This document shows positions 46,318 through 56,768 of a stretch of 64,000 nt of DNA, in pieces. The stretch comes from Prochlorococcus sp. AG-347-K16 (GTDB lineage Bacteria; Cyanobacteriota; Cyanobacteriia; PCC-6307; Cyanobiaceae), in assembly GCA_003281405.1 (NCBI GenBank), contig QCCD01000002.1:62001-126000 (forward strand). Direction: 5' to 3'. Both the position numbers and the translations under genes were made by a program. The notes below the pieces were generated by a model. The model was not told the origin of the DNA. It saw only the letters and a program-made list of their open reading frames with translations, and did not search any database. Position 1 is the first letter of the stretch. Every line of letters begins with the position of its first letter.

Positions 46318-47325
46318 TTATTTAAATGAGCTCGATTTCCATGGCTCTAGAAATTTCTGAGCTTTTTTGATCGCCAAACCCATTATTTCAGGATACTCAT
46401 AGAGTTTTTTGTTATTTTTGTGAGCAAATTCAATAAGGGGCTGCATAATTTTTCTTGCAGCACTTCCAAATGCTATTCCATCTGGGAGATTGTTTGAATT
46501 CAATAATTCATGAGTCTTTTCATTTGTTCCTCCTGCTAATTGAATTAATCCTGGTGGAAGATCTGAACCGATTTTTTCAAACAACTTAACAGCATCTCTA
46601 CTTGTTGTAGGAGCAAGATCTCCAGACATTGGCCTTCCATCTAGTTGCCAAATAAGGGGAATATCTAGCTCATTCAGAATTTCATATCTTTCCCAAAGAG
46701 CTTTCAAAAGATCTTCGGGCTCTTTGGCTTTTTTGTTAGATTGATTTAATCCACAACTAATAGATACCTTGTCTAATTTCATTCCAGAACTTTTAAGGAT
46801 ACTTACAACTTTTGTAAAAGAATCTAGGCGATTGATTTCTGTATGAATTTCTACTGCATTAGGCCTTATTTTTTGAAGTGTTGATGCTAAATCATTTTTT
46901 GACAAATTATATTCATATTCACTAATTAGATTTAGAGGACAACTATTTAAACATCTTCCACATCCATAACATTTACTCTCTTTAATTCCGAAATTATCAA
47001 TTGCAAAGGTGGGGCATACTTTTTCGCATGGTCTTGGACAACTAGAGGGACATTTTAAAGGATCAAATTTTGCTTTTCGAAAGTGGATATCATTACCATC
47101 ACTAATACTTATCATTAATCCAGGGGAGTTTTTAAAGACTTTTTTTGCCCAATCGATTCCTTTTTTTGCGGCATAAACTATAGATTCTTCTGCTGCAACA
47201 TCTATGTAGTCGACACCAGCAGCAGTATAAATTGCACATAAATCTTCTATGGCAACAATATCTTCATTACTGGCACCACAAATTAACTTAATCCATTTAT
47301 CTTTTTTATTCTTGGTTTTAATCAA
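46318..47325 (-). CDS. ldpA: LdpA, light-dependent period Fe-S protein
   Basis: The 335-residue protein carries two ferredoxin-type [4Fe-4S] motifs: CPSSCPRPCEKVCP (Cys92, 96, 100, 104) and CYGCGRCLNSCP (Cys119, 122, 125, 129). A barrel-like C-terminal part follows (LIWQLDGRPMSGDLAPTTSRD). In Synechococcus elongatus LdpA passes redox or light signals to the circadian clock. Here it is 5 bases downstream of ndhN on the same strand, so the two probably share a transcript. Confidence 0.88.
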   Translation of the reverse strand: MIKTKNKKDKWIKLICGASNEDIVAIEDLCAIYTAAGVDYIDVAAEESIVYAAKKGIDWAKKVFKNSPGLMISISDGNDIHFRKAKFDPLKCPSSCPRPCEKVCPTFAIDNFGIKESKCYGCGRCLNSCPLNLISEYEYNLSKNDLASTLQKIRPNAVEIHTEINRLDSFTKVVSILKSSGMKLDKVSISCGLNQSNKKAKEPEDLLKALWERYEILNELDIPLIWQLDGRPMSGDLAPTTSRDAVKLFEKIGSDLPPGLIQLAGGTNEKTHELLNSNNLPDGIAFGSAARKIMQPLIEFAHKNNKKLYEYPEIMGLAIKKAQKFLEPWKSSSFK

Positions 47326-47330
47326 ACAAT

Positions 47331-47807
47331 TTAACTTTCAAATTCATCCAAAATATAATTACTTAATGGTTTCCATTCAAGTTTTCTTGAACCCCCCATT
47401 TCAACAACTATTGTTAGTTTATTATCGTTAGTGCAAATCTCTATTAAGCTCTCTAATTCAGATTGAGATAATACTTGACCTTCTAATAACCAAAGTAATT
47501 TATTTTTATCATTTTCATTAAATAACTCAGACGCTTGTGGGATTACTTGTTGAACTTCCCCAAGCGCTCCGTTTCTTCCTACACTTTGATGACCAAGGTG
47601 AGGTGGTCTAACGCCATGCAATTTGAGCAAGAAAACTTCTGGATCTCCAAGCCCTCTTGCTGAAGTTATAAAAGTTTTAAAGCCTTTGGCTCTCATTCTC
47701 CTCAAAAGACGAGTTTCATAACCACCTTCAAGAGGAGCAAATATTGCGAGACATTTGTTAGTTTTTAAATCGTTATGAAACTTTTTCCCTGAGAGAAGTA
47801 ATGGCAT
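47331..47807 (-). CDS. ndhN: NDH-1 subunit NdhN
   Basis: The 158-residue protein matches NdhN of the cyanobacterial and chloroplast NDH-1 complex. Motifs include [45 protein letters not shown] (split) and [17 protein letters not shown]. It sits in the hydrophilic arm together with NdhS, whose gene is at 584-769. Its start is divergent from the ribosomal cluster, with a 279-base gap between. Confidence 0.92.
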   Translation of the reverse strand: MPLLLSGKKFHNDLKTNKCLAIFAPLEGGYETRLLRRMRAKGFKTFITSARGLGDPEVFLLKLHGVRPPHLGHQSVGRNGALGEVQQVIPQASELFNENDKNKLLWLLEGQVLSQSELESLIEICTNDNKLTIVVEMGGSRKLEWKPLSNYILDEFES

Positions 47808-47857
47808 AAAAATTTCCTTTATTTCTATTTTATTTTATTTTATGGTACTTGATGATG

Positions 47858-48086
47858 TACAATTGTAACTCAGTGAATTTTTAAGCTCGCAAGCTAGCCG
47901 AGCCTCTGCAAATTTCACATTTTTTAGCGTTTCGTTAAAAAACTCAGGTGGGTTTATCCCGAGAGAAACTATCTACTTTTTCAGATAAGTCTCGACCTTA
48001 CTAATTGTTTTTTTATTAGCTTCACCTTAATAATTGAAGGGTTTAGATAATTAAAAAATTATTACGAGCTAGCCTAATTTAGTCTT
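47858..48086 (+). promoter_or_regulatory. Promoter and structured leader of the ribosomal protein operon
   Basis: A good -10 box TACAAT lies at 47858-47863, predicting a leader of about 215 bases before rplC. Within it GCTCG pairs with CGAGC (47885-47903), a larger helix CGAGA/TCTCG encloses TATCT/AGATA (47961-47995), and the self-complementary octamer AGCTAGCC occurs at 47892-47899 and again at 48067-48074, next to the rplC start. No gene is seen in the gap. Autoregulation by a ribosomal protein is a reasonable guess. Confidence 0.4.
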
Positions 48087-48740
48087 ATGTCTATCGGAAT
48101 TTTAGGAAAGAAATTGGGCATGTCCCAACTTTTCGATGATAAAGGTAATTCGGTACCAGTTACTCTTATAGAGGCTGGTCCGTGCCGCGTCACTCAATTG
48201 AAAACAACTGCTTTGGATGGTTATACCGCCGTTCAGATAGGTTATGGCTTGTCCAAAGAGAAGCATTTAAGCAAGCCTGAAAAGGGACACTTATTGAAAT
48301 CAGGTGAAGAACTTTTAAAGCATTTGAAAGAATATAGGGTTGAAGAAACTTCATCTTATGAAATCGGAAAACAAATAACTGTAAAAAACTTTGAGGTTGG
48401 TCAAAAAGTTGATATTAGTGGCAAATCTATGGGTAGAGGTTTTGCAGGTTACCAGAAAAGACATGGTTTTAGCAGAGGTCCTATGAGTCATGGTTCAAAA
48501 AATCATAGAGCACCAGGATCTACAGGAGCAGGAACAACTCCGGGTAGAATTTATCCAGGGAAAAGAATGGCAGGAAGATATGGAGGGAAACAGATAACTA
48601 CCAAAGGATTGTTAGTTCTAAAAATTGATGATCAGAAAAATTTGCTTGTAGTAAAGGGTTCTGTTCCAGGTAAGCCCGGCTCAATTGTCAACATTAAGCC
48701 AAATAATGTTGTAAGCAAAAAAGGAGGTGAAAAATCATGA
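48087..48740 (+). CDS. rplC: Ribosomal protein L3
   Basis: The 217-residue protein is full-length L3, an early-assembly 50S protein near the peptidyl transferase centre. [18 protein letters not shown] opens it, and [28 protein letters not shown]-type sequence at 124-150 is diagnostic. It is the first gene of the cluster; rpsJ, first in E. coli, is absent here, as usual in cyanobacteria. It overlaps rplD by 4 bases (ATGA). Confidence 0.97.
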   Translation: MSIGILGKKLGMSQLFDDKGNSVPVTLIEAGPCRVTQLKTTALDGYTAVQIGYGLSKEKHLSKPEKGHLLKSGEELLKHLKEYRVEETSSYEIGKQITVKNFEVGQKVDISGKSMGRGFAGYQKRHGFSRGPMSHGSKNHRAPGSTGAGTTPGRIYPGKRMAGRYGGKQITTKGLLVLKIDDQKNLLVVKGSVPGKPGSIVNIKPNNVVSKKGGEKS

Positions 48741-49369
48741 CAACACTTGAAACTTTAAAGTGGGATGGTAAAAAATCAGGCAAAGTTACTCTTGATTTAG
48801 CAGTTGCTAAAGAAACTTCTTCGGCAGACTTAATCCATAGAGCAGTCCTTAGACAGTTAGCAAATAAAAGACAAGGGACAGCATCAACTTTGACAAGATC
48901 TGAAGTGCGCGGGGGCGGTAGAAAGCCATACAAACAAAAAGGTACAGGAAGAGCTCGTCAAGGATCAATAAGGACACCCTTAAGACCTGGTGGAGGAATT
49001 ATTTTTGGACCGAAGCCACGTTCTTACAATCTTGATATGAATCGTAAGGAACGTAGATTAGCTCTTAGAACAGCTCTTATGTCCAGAGTATCTGATATGA
49101 AGGCTGTTGAAGATTTTGGATCTACTTTAAAGCAACCTAAAACAAGTGATATCATCAATGGCCTTGCTCGATTAGGTATACAAAAAACTGAAAAAGTTTT
49201 GGTTATTCTTGATAGCCCTTCCGATACTATAAAAAAATCCATTAATAATATTGAGAAAGTAAAATTAATCGCCGCCGATCAATTAAATGTATTTGATATT
49301 CTCAATGCCAATAAATTGGTAATAGGTCAATCAGCGATAGATAAAATTCAGGAGGTTTATGCATCATGA
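48737..49369 (+). CDS. rplD: Ribosomal protein L4
   Basis: The 210-residue L4 has the long loop [19 protein letters not shown] and [13 protein letters not shown] typical of the family. In E. coli L4 represses its own operon through the S10 leader; whether it does so here is unknown. It overlaps both neighbours by 4 bases, so translation is coupled. Confidence 0.97.
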   Translation: MTTLETLKWDGKKSGKVTLDLAVAKETSSADLIHRAVLRQLANKRQGTASTLTRSEVRGGGRKPYKQKGTGRARQGSIRTPLRPGGGIIFGPKPRSYNLDMNRKERRLALRTALMSRVSDMKAVEDFGSTLKQPKTSDIINGLARLGIQKTEKVLVILDSPSDTIKKSINNIEKVKLIAADQLNVFDILNANKLVIGQSAIDKIQEVYAS

Positions 49370-49668
49370 GTAAATTATTCGATTCTCGTTTAGCCGATGT
49401 AATAAGAAAGCCAGTTATTACTGAAAAAGCTACAAATGCACTAGATCTTAACCAATATACTTTCGAAGTAGATCATAGAGCGGCTAAACCACAAATAAAG
49501 GCAGCTATTGAAGCCTTGTTCAGTGTTAAAGTCATAGGAGTTAACACTATGAATCCTCCTAGGAGAACAAGAAGAGTCGGGAAATTTTCCGGTAAACGTT
49601 CTCAGGTCAAGAAGGCAATTGTACGTCTTGCTGAAGGAGACAAAATCCAACTATTTCCAGAATCTTAA
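49366..49668 (+). CDS. rplW: Ribosomal protein L23
   Basis: The 100-residue L23 ([32 protein letters not shown]) sits at the peptide exit tunnel, where trigger factor and SRP dock. It starts inside the rplD stop (ATGA) and is followed by rplB after 12 bases with an AAGGAG-type site. Confidence 0.97.
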   Translation: MSKLFDSRLADVIRKPVITEKATNALDLNQYTFEVDHRAAKPQIKAAIEALFSVKVIGVNTMNPPRRTRRVGKFSGKRSQVKKAIVRLAEGDKIQLFPES

Positions 49669-49680
49669 GGAGTTTTAATC

Positions 49681-50544
49681 ATGGCAATACGTAAATTTAA
49701 ACCTTATACACCTGGCACTAGACAGAGAGTAGTTACTGACTTTAGTGAAATCACAAGTGCAAAACCTGAAAGATCACTAATAGTCTCAAAACATAGAGTT
49801 AAAGGCAGGAATAATCGTGGAGTTATCACTTGTCGTCATCGTGGAGGTGGTCACAAAAGGCAATATAGATTAGTTGACTTTAGAAGAGATAAAAGAAACA
49901 TCAACGCTAAAGTTGCAGCTATACACTACGATCCTCATAGAAATGCAAGGCTTGCACTTTTATTTTACGAAGATGGGGAAAAAAGATATATTATCGCTCC
50001 AGCGGGGGTAAAAGTCGGACAAAATGTCATATCTGGAGAAAGTGTTCCAATTGAAGATGGTAATGCAATGCCACTTTCTGTTATGCCATTAGGATCTAGT
50101 GTTCATTGTGTTGAGTTATATGCAGGTAGGGGTGCTCAAATGGTTAGATCCGCAGGAGCTAGTGCTCAAGTGATGGCAAAAGAGGGAGATTATGTTGCTT
50201 TAAAACTCCCATCTACTGAGGTAAGACTTGTAAGAAAAGAATGCTATGCAACTCTTGGTGAAGTAGGTAATTCTGAAATAAGAAATACTAGCTTAGGTAA
50301 AGCAGGAAGAAGAAGATGGCTTGGAAGAAGGCCTCAAGTAAGAGGTAGTGTAATGAACCCATGTGATCATCCACATGGAGGAGGAGAGGGAAAAGCACCA
50401 ATTGGTAGAGCAGGCCCAGTTACTCCATGGGGTAAGCCAGCTCTTGGACTAAAGACACGTAAAAAGAACAAACCAAGTAATAAATTAGTTGTTCGAAGAC
50501 GCCGTCGCGTTTCTAAGAGGAGTAGAGGAGGAAGAGACTCTTGA
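49681..50544 (+). CDS. rplB: Ribosomal protein L2
   Basis: The 287-residue L2 is a core 50S protein. Motifs are [41 protein letters not shown] (split) and [18 protein letters not shown], whose conserved His is needed for peptidyl transfer. It has a clear upstream TAAGGAG site. It is full length. Confidence 0.97.
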
Positions 50545-50581
50545 TTACTTCATTTATTATTTCAATTTCTATTACATAATC

Positions 50582-50860
50582 ATGGGACGTTCACTAAAAA
50601 AAGGACCTTTTATAGCAGACAGCCTGCTTAAGAAGGTAGAAAAACAAAATACTGATAATGACAAGTCTGTTATCAAAACTTGGTCAAGATCCTCTACGAT
50701 TTTACCTTTAATGATTGGTCACACAATCGCTGTACATAATGGCAAGACTCATATTCCAGTATTTATTACTGAACAAATGATCGGTCATAAACTCGGTGAA
50801 TTTGCTCCTACACGCACTTACCGAGGTCATATAAGAGATAAGAAAGGAGCAAAATCATGA
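50582..50860 (+). CDS. rpsS: Ribosomal protein S19
   Basis: The 92-residue S19 begins [18 protein letters not shown] at ATG 50582. The frame is open further upstream into rplB, but the family start is here. [20 protein letters not shown] and [11 protein letters not shown] confirm it. It belongs to the 30S head and is a RimM partner. It overlaps rplV by 4 bases. Confidence 0.97.
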
Positions 50861-51243
50861 CACAAACACCTGAAACAACAAAAACAGCAATTGCTCATGG
50901 GAATTATGTTCGCGGATCAGCCTCTAAAGTGAGAAGAGTTTTGGATCAGATAAGGGGTAGATCTTATAGAGATGCATTGATTATGTTGGAATTCATGCCT
51001 TACAGATCTACAGACCCCATTACTAAAGTTCTAAGATCTGCTGTTGCTAATGCAGAACATAACCTTGGGATGGATCCATCTACCCTAGTTATTTCCTCTG
51101 CATGGGCTAATAGTGGTCCAGTAATGAAAAGGTATAGACCCAGAGCTCAAGGTCGAGCTTTTTCAATTAAAAAACAGACTTGCCACATCAGTATTTCTGT
51201 TGAGTCTGCTCCTACTCAAACTAATGCGGAGGTACAAAACTAA
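50857..51243 (+). CDS. rplV: Ribosomal protein L22
   Basis: The 128-residue L22 lines the nascent-peptide tunnel. Typical segments are [31 protein letters not shown] and [16 protein letters not shown]. It starts in the rpsS stop (ATGA), and its TAA shares one base with the rpsC ATG (TAATG). Confidence 0.97.
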
Positions 51244-51974
51244 TGGGACATAAAATACATCCTTCTGGACTAAGATTAGGAATTACACAAGAGCATCGCT
51301 CTAAGTGGTTTGCTACTTCTAAAACATATCCAATTCTTCTCCAAGAAGATTTTAAAATTCGTACCTTCATACAAAAAAAATATGGAGCAGCAGGAATTAG
51401 CGATGTCTTAATAGCAAGAAAAGCTGACCAATTGGAACTTGAATTAAAAACAGCAAGACCAGGAGTTATAGTTGGAAGACAAGGAAGTGGTATTGAAGAA
51501 TTAAGATCTGGCATTCAAAAAACTATAGGTGATAGAACAAGGCAAGTCAGAATAAACGTTGTTGAAGTTGAACGCGTAGACGCTGATGCTTTTTTACTTG
51601 CTGAATATATTGCTCAACAACTAGAAAAAAGAGTCGCCTTTAGAAGAACTATTAGGATGGCCTTACAAAGGGCTCAAAGGGCTGGAGTTCTAGGTCTTAA
51701 AATTCAAGTAGGGGGAAGGTTGAATGGTGCTGAAATAGCTAGAACTGAATGGACTAGAGAAGGTAGAGTACCTTTGCATACTTTGAGAGCTGAAATTGAC
51801 TACGCAACACGTGAAGCTAATACAACTTACGGTGTTCTAGGCATTAAAGTTTGGGTTTTCAAAGGTGAAGTTCTCCCTAAAGAAGAACAAACTATCCCTG
51901 TGGGTGCGAGCCCTAAGAGGAAAGCTAGTAGAAGACCTCAGCAATTTGAGGATCGTTCAAATGAGAATTCATAG
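51243..51974 (+). CDS. rpsC: Ribosomal protein S3
   Basis: The 243-residue S3 has [20 protein letters not shown], the KH motif [14 protein letters not shown] and [20 protein letters not shown]. It is at the mRNA entry site of the 30S subunit. The C-terminal tail ([18 protein letters not shown]) is basic and variable. AGGAGGT before rplP is a strong ribosome-binding site. Confidence 0.97.
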   Translation: MGHKIHPSGLRLGITQEHRSKWFATSKTYPILLQEDFKIRTFIQKKYGAAGISDVLIARKADQLELELKTARPGVIVGRQGSGIEELRSGIQKTIGDRTRQVRINVVEVERVDADAFLLAEYIAQQLEKRVAFRRTIRMALQRAQRAGVLGLKIQVGGRLNGAEIARTEWTREGRVPLHTLRAEIDYATREANTTYGVLGIKVWVFKGEVLPKEEQTIPVGASPKRKASRRPQQFEDRSNENS

Positions 51975-51985
51975 GAGGTATAAAA

Positions 51986-52468
51986 ATGCTTAGTCCAAAA
52001 CGTACTAAATTCCGTAAACAACATAGAGGCAGAATGAGGGGTGTAGCCTCAAAAGGTAATACTATTGCATTCGGTCAATTTGCTCTCCAAGCTCAAGACT
52101 GTGGCTGGGTAACTGCACGTCAGATTGAAGCAAGCCGAAGAGCTATGACTAGATATATCAAACGTGGCGGTCAAATCTGGATAAGAATATTTCCTGATAA
52201 ACCCGTAACCATGAGACCTGCCGAAACCAGAATGGGTTCTGGTAAAGGTAATCCAGAGTTTTGGGTCGCAGTTGTAAAACCTGGAAGAATACTTTTTGAA
52301 ATGGGTGGTGAGGATATCACTGAGGAAACTGCAAAGGAAGCTATGCGTCTGGCTCAATACAAACTTCCTGTAAAAACTAAATTTATCTCAATTGATAAAA
52401 ATCTCGAAAATTCCTCCCAAGAAAATACAAAAAATATTAAAAAATCTCAAGAGGAGGTTAAACAATGA
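51986..52468 (+). CDS. rplP: Ribosomal protein L16
   Basis: The 160-residue L16 ([39 protein letters not shown] split, [16 protein letters not shown]) binds near the A and P sites. It carries an unusual Lys/Asn-rich C-terminal extension of about 20 residues ([20 protein letters not shown]) beyond the usual ~138. It overlaps rpmC by 4 bases. Confidence 0.97.
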   Translation: MLSPKRTKFRKQHRGRMRGVASKGNTIAFGQFALQAQDCGWVTARQIEASRRAMTRYIKRGGQIWIRIFPDKPVTMRPAETRMGSGKGNPEFWVAVVKPGRILFEMGGEDITEETAKEAMRLAQYKLPVKTKFISIDKNLENSSQENTKNIKKSQEEVKQ

Positions 52469-52683
52469 AAAACTCAGAGTCACTTAAGGAATTTAAAAAA
52501 TTAAATTCTGAACAAATTAATGAAAAGATTGACCAATTACGAAAAGATCTTTTTGACTTGAGATTCAAGCAAGCTACAAGACAGCTCAATGAAACTCATA
52601 AATTTAAAATTATCAAGAAACAAGTTGCGCAATTACTCACTCTCAGTAAGAGTCAATCTGCTTCTAAAACAACTTCTGATTAA
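52465..52683 (+). CDS. rpmC: Ribosomal protein L29
   Basis: The 72-residue L29 has the signature [18 protein letters not shown] and a helical hairpin layout. It lies at the exit tunnel near L23. It starts in the rplP stop. The tail [12 protein letters not shown] is low complexity. Confidence 0.95.
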   Translation: MKNSESLKEFKKLNSEQINEKIDQLRKDLFDLRFKQATRQLNETHKFKIIKKQVAQLLTLSKSQSASKTTSD

Positions 52684-52692
52684 TTATTAGTT

Positions 52693-52959
52693 ATGGCACT
52701 TAAAGAAAGAATTGGTACTGTTGTCAGCGACAAAATGGATAAAACAGTTGTTGTTGCTGTTATTAACAGATATCCACATCCCACTTATAAAAAAATTGTA
52801 AGTAGAACTACTAGATATAAGGCGCATGATCCAGAAAATACATGCGTTTTAGGTGATCGAGTTAAAATTAGAGAAACTAGACCTCTTAGTGCTCAAAAAA
52901 GATGGGCCATTGAAGAGATTCTCAATAAAACAAGTCAGGCTAAGGAGGTTAAAAAATGA
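52693..52959 (+). CDS. rpsQ: Ribosomal protein S17
   Basis: The 88-residue S17 shows [39 protein letters not shown] and [18 protein letters not shown]. It is a 30S assembly protein. It overlaps rplN by 4 bases (ATGA). Confidence 0.97.
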
Positions 52960-53321
52960 TTCAACAAGAAACATATTTAACAGTTGCCGATAATAGCGGA
53001 GCAAAAAGACTCCAATGTATTAGGGTTTTAGGTTCTAATAGAAGGTATGCACATGTCGGGGATGTAATTGTAGCAACTGTAAAAGATGCTCTTCCTAACA
53101 TGGGAGTTAAGAAATCTGAAGTTGTTAAAGCTGTTATCGTCAGAACTAAAGCAACATTAAGAAGAAATACTGGTAATTCAATCAGATTTGATGACAATGC
53201 GGCAGTATTGATTAATGAAGATAAGAATCCAAAAGGTACTAGAGTCTTTGGTCCTGTAGCTAGAGAACTGCGGGATAAAAATTATACAAAGATTGTTTCT
53301 CTTGCTCCGGAGGTGATTTAA
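52956..53321 (+). CDS. rplN: Ribosomal protein L14
   Basis: The 121-residue L14 ([49 protein letters not shown]) forms a bridge between the subunits. Its TAA is followed directly by the rplX ATG. Confidence 0.97.
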
Positions 53322-53678
53322 ATGTTGGATTCATTAAAGCAAAAGAAAAATTTCCAGAGAATAAAAATGAGAATCAAAACTGGAGATTTGGTAAAAGTAA
53401 TTAATGGAAAGGACAAAGGGAAAACTGGTGAAGTTTTAAAAACTATCCCTCTTGAAAATAGAGTAGTTGTAAAGGGAATTAACCTTAGGACTAAACATGT
53501 AAAACCAACTCAGGAAGGAGAAACTGGAAGAATTCTTACTGAAGAAGCATCATTACATGCATCAAATGTAATGTTTTTTTCAAAGGATAAAAATCTTACA
53601 AGTAAGATTGAATATTTTATTGATAAAGAGGGGGTTAAGAAAAGAAGATTGAAGAAAACTGGTGAAGTAATTGATTAA
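53322..53678 (+). CDS. rplX: Ribosomal protein L24
   Basis: The 118-residue L24 has the KOW motif [21 protein letters not shown]. The first 15 residues ([15 protein letters not shown]) precede an internal Met that could also serve as start. I keep the first ATG because it abuts the rplN stop. It is an assembly initiator of the 50S subunit. A 74-base gap to rplE follows, with no gene. Confidence 0.95.
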   Translation: MLDSLKQKKNFQRIKMRIKTGDLVKVINGKDKGKTGEVLKTIPLENRVVVKGINLRTKHVKPTQEGETGRILTEEASLHASNVMFFSKDKNLTSKIEYFIDKEGVKKRRLKKTGEVID

Positions 53679-53752
53679 TTTTTCATCAGAAACCAGATTT
53701 CAACTTTTTCTAATTTATCAATTCTGACAAAGACCAGAATTAACAAAAAATT

Positions 53753-54292
53753 ATGACTCTAAAAAATCGCTACAAAGAATCAATAAGACCAAAACTTTTA
53801 AAAGATCTTGGTCTTAAAAATATTCATCAAGTACCTAAAGTTGTCAAAGTCAACGTTAACAGAGGTCTTGGTGAAGCAGCTTCGAATTCGAAAGCTCTAG
53901 AAGCCTCTTTAAATGAAATGGCAACAATTACAGGACAAAAGGCTTTAGTAACTAGGGCCAAAAAAGCTATCGCGGGTTTTAAAATTCGTGAGGGCATGCC
54001 TATTGGTTGTACTGTAACTTTGAGAGGAGACAGGATGTATTCTTTTTTGGAGAGATTTATAAATCTAGCTTTACCAAGAATAAGAGACTTTAGAGGAGTT
54101 AATCCAAAAAGTTTTGATGGGAGAGGTAATTACACCGTTGGCGTGAAAGAGCAATTGATTTTTCCTGAAATCTCTTTTGATAAAATAGATTCAATAAGAG
54201 GTATGGATATAACTATTGTCACTAGTGCAAAATCAGATCAAGAAGGTAAAGCTCTTTTGCAGGAGTTAGGAATGCCTTTTAGTAAGAATTAA
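53753..54292 (+). CDS. rplE: Ribosomal protein L5
   Basis: The 179-residue L5 binds 5S rRNA in the central protuberance. Typical segments are [39 protein letters not shown] (split), [21 protein letters not shown] and [19 protein letters not shown]. Confidence 0.97.
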   Translation: MTLKNRYKESIRPKLLKDLGLKNIHQVPKVVKVNVNRGLGEAASNSKALEASLNEMATITGQKALVTRAKKAIAGFKIREGMPIGCTVTLRGDRMYSFLERFINLALPRIRDFRGVNPKSFDGRGNYTVGVKEQLIFPEISFDKIDSIRGMDITIVTSAKSDQEGKALLQELGMPFSKN

Positions 54293-54301
54293 ATTAAAAC
54301 T

Positions 54302-54703
54302 ATGTCAAATCACGATCCTATTTCAGATATGCTAACTCGAATTAGAAATGCGAGTCAAAAAAAGCATACAACCACAACAATCCCAGGTTCAAAAATGTCC
54401 TTAAGTATCGCCAAAGTACTTCAAAAAGAGGGGTTCATTTCTGATATTAATGAGGAAGGTGAAGGTTATAAATCACAAATAATACTCGGCCTCAAATATA
54501 GTGGAAAAAACAAATTTCCTACTATTCGATCTATGCAAAGAGTTAGTAAACCTGGTTTGAGAATATATAAAAATACTAGAGGTTTACCAAAAGTTCTTGG
54601 AGGTCTTGGAGTTGCCATAATATCAACTTCTAAAGGCGTTATGAGCGATCGCGATGCTAGAAAGCAAGGCATTGGCGGCGAAGTCCTCTGCTATGTTTAT
54701 TAA
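54302..54703 (+). CDS. rpsH: Ribosomal protein S8
   Basis: The 133-residue S8 shows [32 protein letters not shown] and [21 protein letters not shown]. It binds the central 16S domain and in E. coli represses the spc operon. It follows rplE by 9 bases. Confidence 0.97.
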   Translation: MSNHDPISDMLTRIRNASQKKHTTTTIPGSKMSLSIAKVLQKEGFISDINEEGEGYKSQIILGLKYSGKNKFPTIRSMQRVSKPGLRIYKNTRGLPKVLGGLGVAIISTSKGVMSDRDARKQGIGGEVLCYVY

Positions 54704-54715
54704 GGAGAATTAATC

Positions 54716-55255
54716 ATGTCAAGAATCGGAAAAACACCAGTACTTATTCCAGAGAAAGTTACAGTTGATTTTGATGGATTAACAGTTACAGTTAAGGGCC
54801 CAAAGGGTGAGTTAAAACGTCTCATGCCTGAGGGAGTTAGTTTTGATAAGAAAGATAATACTGTTGTCGTAAGTCCTACCACAACCAAAATACATTCAAG
54901 GCAGAGACATGGTTTATGTAGAGCTTTAATTGCAAATATGGTTGAAGGGGTTACTCAAGGTTTTTCAAAGAAACTAGAAATTGTAGGCGTTGGATCAAGA
55001 GCACAAGTAAAAGGTAAAAATCTAGTTGTAAGTGCAGGATATAGTCATCCTGTAGAAATGATCCCCCCTGATGGTATAACATACAAAGTTGAGAGTAATA
55101 CAAACGTTACCGTATCTGGAATTGATAAGGAAATTGTTGGCAATGAAGCAGCAAAAATCAGATCAATTAGACCTCCAGAGCCATATAAAGGTAAAGGAAT
55201 TAAATATCATGATGAGAGAATTCTCAGAAAAGCTGGTAAATCTGGCAAAAAATAA
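54716..55255 (+). CDS. rplF: Ribosomal protein L6
   Basis: The 179-residue L6 has [35 protein letters not shown] and the C-terminal [18 protein letters not shown]. It lies near the sarcin-ricin loop. A TAAGGAG site precedes its ATG. Confidence 0.97.
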   Translation: MSRIGKTPVLIPEKVTVDFDGLTVTVKGPKGELKRLMPEGVSFDKKDNTVVVSPTTTKIHSRQRHGLCRALIANMVEGVTQGFSKKLEIVGVGSRAQVKGKNLVVSAGYSHPVEMIPPDGITYKVESNTNVTVSGIDKEIVGNEAAKIRSIRPPEPYKGKGIKYHDERILRKAGKSGKK

Positions 55256-55269
55256 TTCCAATTAAAAAA

Positions 55270-55638
55270 ATGACCAAACTTTCCAGGAAATTACAAACCC
55301 AAAAAAGACATAGAAGATTAAGAAGATTCTTAATTGGAGATGCAACTCGTCCAAGATTGTCTGTTTTTCGCTCTAATAACCATATTTATGCTCAGGTTAT
55401 AGATGATAGCGCTCAAACAACTATTTGCTCGGCTTCAACTGTTGATAAAGAACTAAGAGAAAAATCTGAGAAATTGCCTTCTGATTGTAATTCTTCTTCT
55501 ATTGTTGGAAAATTATTAGCAAAGAGAGCGATAAAAAAAGGTATTAAGCAAGTAATTTTTGACCGTGGAGGTAATTTATATCACGGTAGAGTAAAGGCAC
55601 TTGCAGATGCTGCTCGTGAAGCCGGCCTAGAATTCTAA
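55270..55638 (+). CDS. rplR: Ribosomal protein L18
   Basis: The 122-residue L18 ([21 protein letters not shown] split, [37 protein letters not shown] split) binds 5S rRNA with L5. It is basic at the N-terminus, as usual. Confidence 0.97.
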   Translation: MTKLSRKLQTQKRHRRLRRFLIGDATRPRLSVFRSNNHIYAQVIDDSAQTTICSASTVDKELREKSEKLPSDCNSSSIVGKLLAKRAIKKGIKQVIFDRGGNLYHGRVKALADAAREAGLEF

Positions 55639-55654
55639 CTTTTAATTTTTTACT

Positions 55655-56275
55655 ATGACTGACACTCCAACAAAACAAGAAATTCAATCCAAGAACGATA
55701 ATGTTCCTGCAGCTACGCCCGTAGAACAAAAAAAGAATAATCGTAATGATCGAAAAAGAAATAGAAGAGGTGATTCAAAAAATCTAGAGAGAGATTCTGA
55801 TTGGCAAGAAAGAGTTGTTCAAATTCGACGCGTTTCTAAGACTGTTAAGGGTGGAAAAAAAATGAGTTTTAGAGCAATAGTCGTTGTTGGTAATGAGAAA
55901 GGTCAAGTTGGAGTTGGAGTTGGTAAAGCAGGGGATGTTATTGGTGCGGTGAGAAAGGGAGTTTCAGATGGTAAAAAGAATCTTGTTAGGGTTCCTTTAA
56001 CCCCAAATAATTCAATACCGACTTTATCTTTAGGTCGAGATGGTGCTGCTAACGTGTTGATTAGGCCTGCGGCTCCAGGTACAGGTGTAATTGCTGGCGG
56101 TTCAATTAGAACGGTTTTAGAATTAGCTGGTATAAAGAATGTCTTAGCAAAAAGATTGGGCAGTAAAACACCTTTGAATAATGCAAGAGCTGCTATGGTA
56201 GCTCTTGCTCAATTAAGAACACATAAATCTGTTTCAAGGGAGAGAGGTATCTCACTTGAACAGCTCTACTCTTAA
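55655..56275 (+). CDS. rpsE: Ribosomal protein S5
   Basis: The 206-residue S5 has a Lys/Asn-rich N-terminal extension of about 50 residues. The family core follows: [42 protein letters not shown] (split), [22 protein letters not shown] (split). It helps decoding accuracy at the mRNA entry channel. Confidence 0.97.
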   Translation: MTDTPTKQEIQSKNDNVPAATPVEQKKNNRNDRKRNRRGDSKNLERDSDWQERVVQIRRVSKTVKGGKKMSFRAIVVVGNEKGQVGVGVGKAGDVIGAVRKGVSDGKKNLVRVPLTPNNSIPTLSLGRDGAANVLIRPAAPGTGVIAGGSIRTVLELAGIKNVLAKRLGSKTPLNNARAAMVALAQLRTHKSVSRERGISLEQLYS

Positions 56276-56280
56276 AAATC

Positions 56281-56739
56281 ATGACTTCAACACTAAATAC
56301 ACTTAAATCAAACTCCGGCTCTAGAAAGAAAAAATTAAGAAAGGGTAGAGGTATTGCAGCCGGTCAAGGTGCTTCATGTGGTTTTGGAATGAGAGGACAA
56401 AAGTCACGTTCTGGAAGACCGACACGTCCAGGTTTTGAAGGTGGCCAAATGCCTTTATATAGAAGAGTTCCAAAATTAAAGCACTTTGAAATAATTAATC
56501 AAAAGAACTTTTCCGTAATTAATCTAGAAAAATTAAACGATTTCAAAGATAACGATACTGTCAACCTAGACTCACTAGTTAAAAAAGGGTTGATCTTCAA
56601 GCCCAAATTTCCTTTAAAAATTCTTGGTAATGGAAAACTTAGTGTAAAGTTAAAAGTTCAAGCTCATGCATTTACAAAAGTTGCAAAACAAAAAATTGAG
56701 GACGCAGGTGGATCCTGCGAGCTTATAAATAATAAATAA
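56281..56739 (+). CDS. rplO: Ribosomal protein L15
   Basis: The 152-residue L15 shows [40 protein letters not shown] and [13 protein letters not shown], typical of its extended N-terminal tail. It lies 5 bases after rpsE and 29 before secY. Confidence 0.97.
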   Translation: MTSTLNTLKSNSGSRKKKLRKGRGIAAGQGASCGFGMRGQKSRSGRPTRPGFEGGQMPLYRRVPKLKHFEIINQKNFSVINLEKLNDFKDNDTVNLDSLVKKGLIFKPKFPLKILGNGKLSVKLKVQAHAFTKVAKQKIEDAGGSCELINNK

Positions 56740-56768
56740 ATTTGCTAAAAATTTAGGTAGGCTTCAAA

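Noticed and set aside
47845-47860. GTAC-N8-GTAC near the ribosomal operon promoter as a LexA or NtcA site
   Set aside because: The LexA box needs four bases between the half sites and NtcA needs GTA-N8-TAC. Here the spacing is eight and ten, so neither fits.
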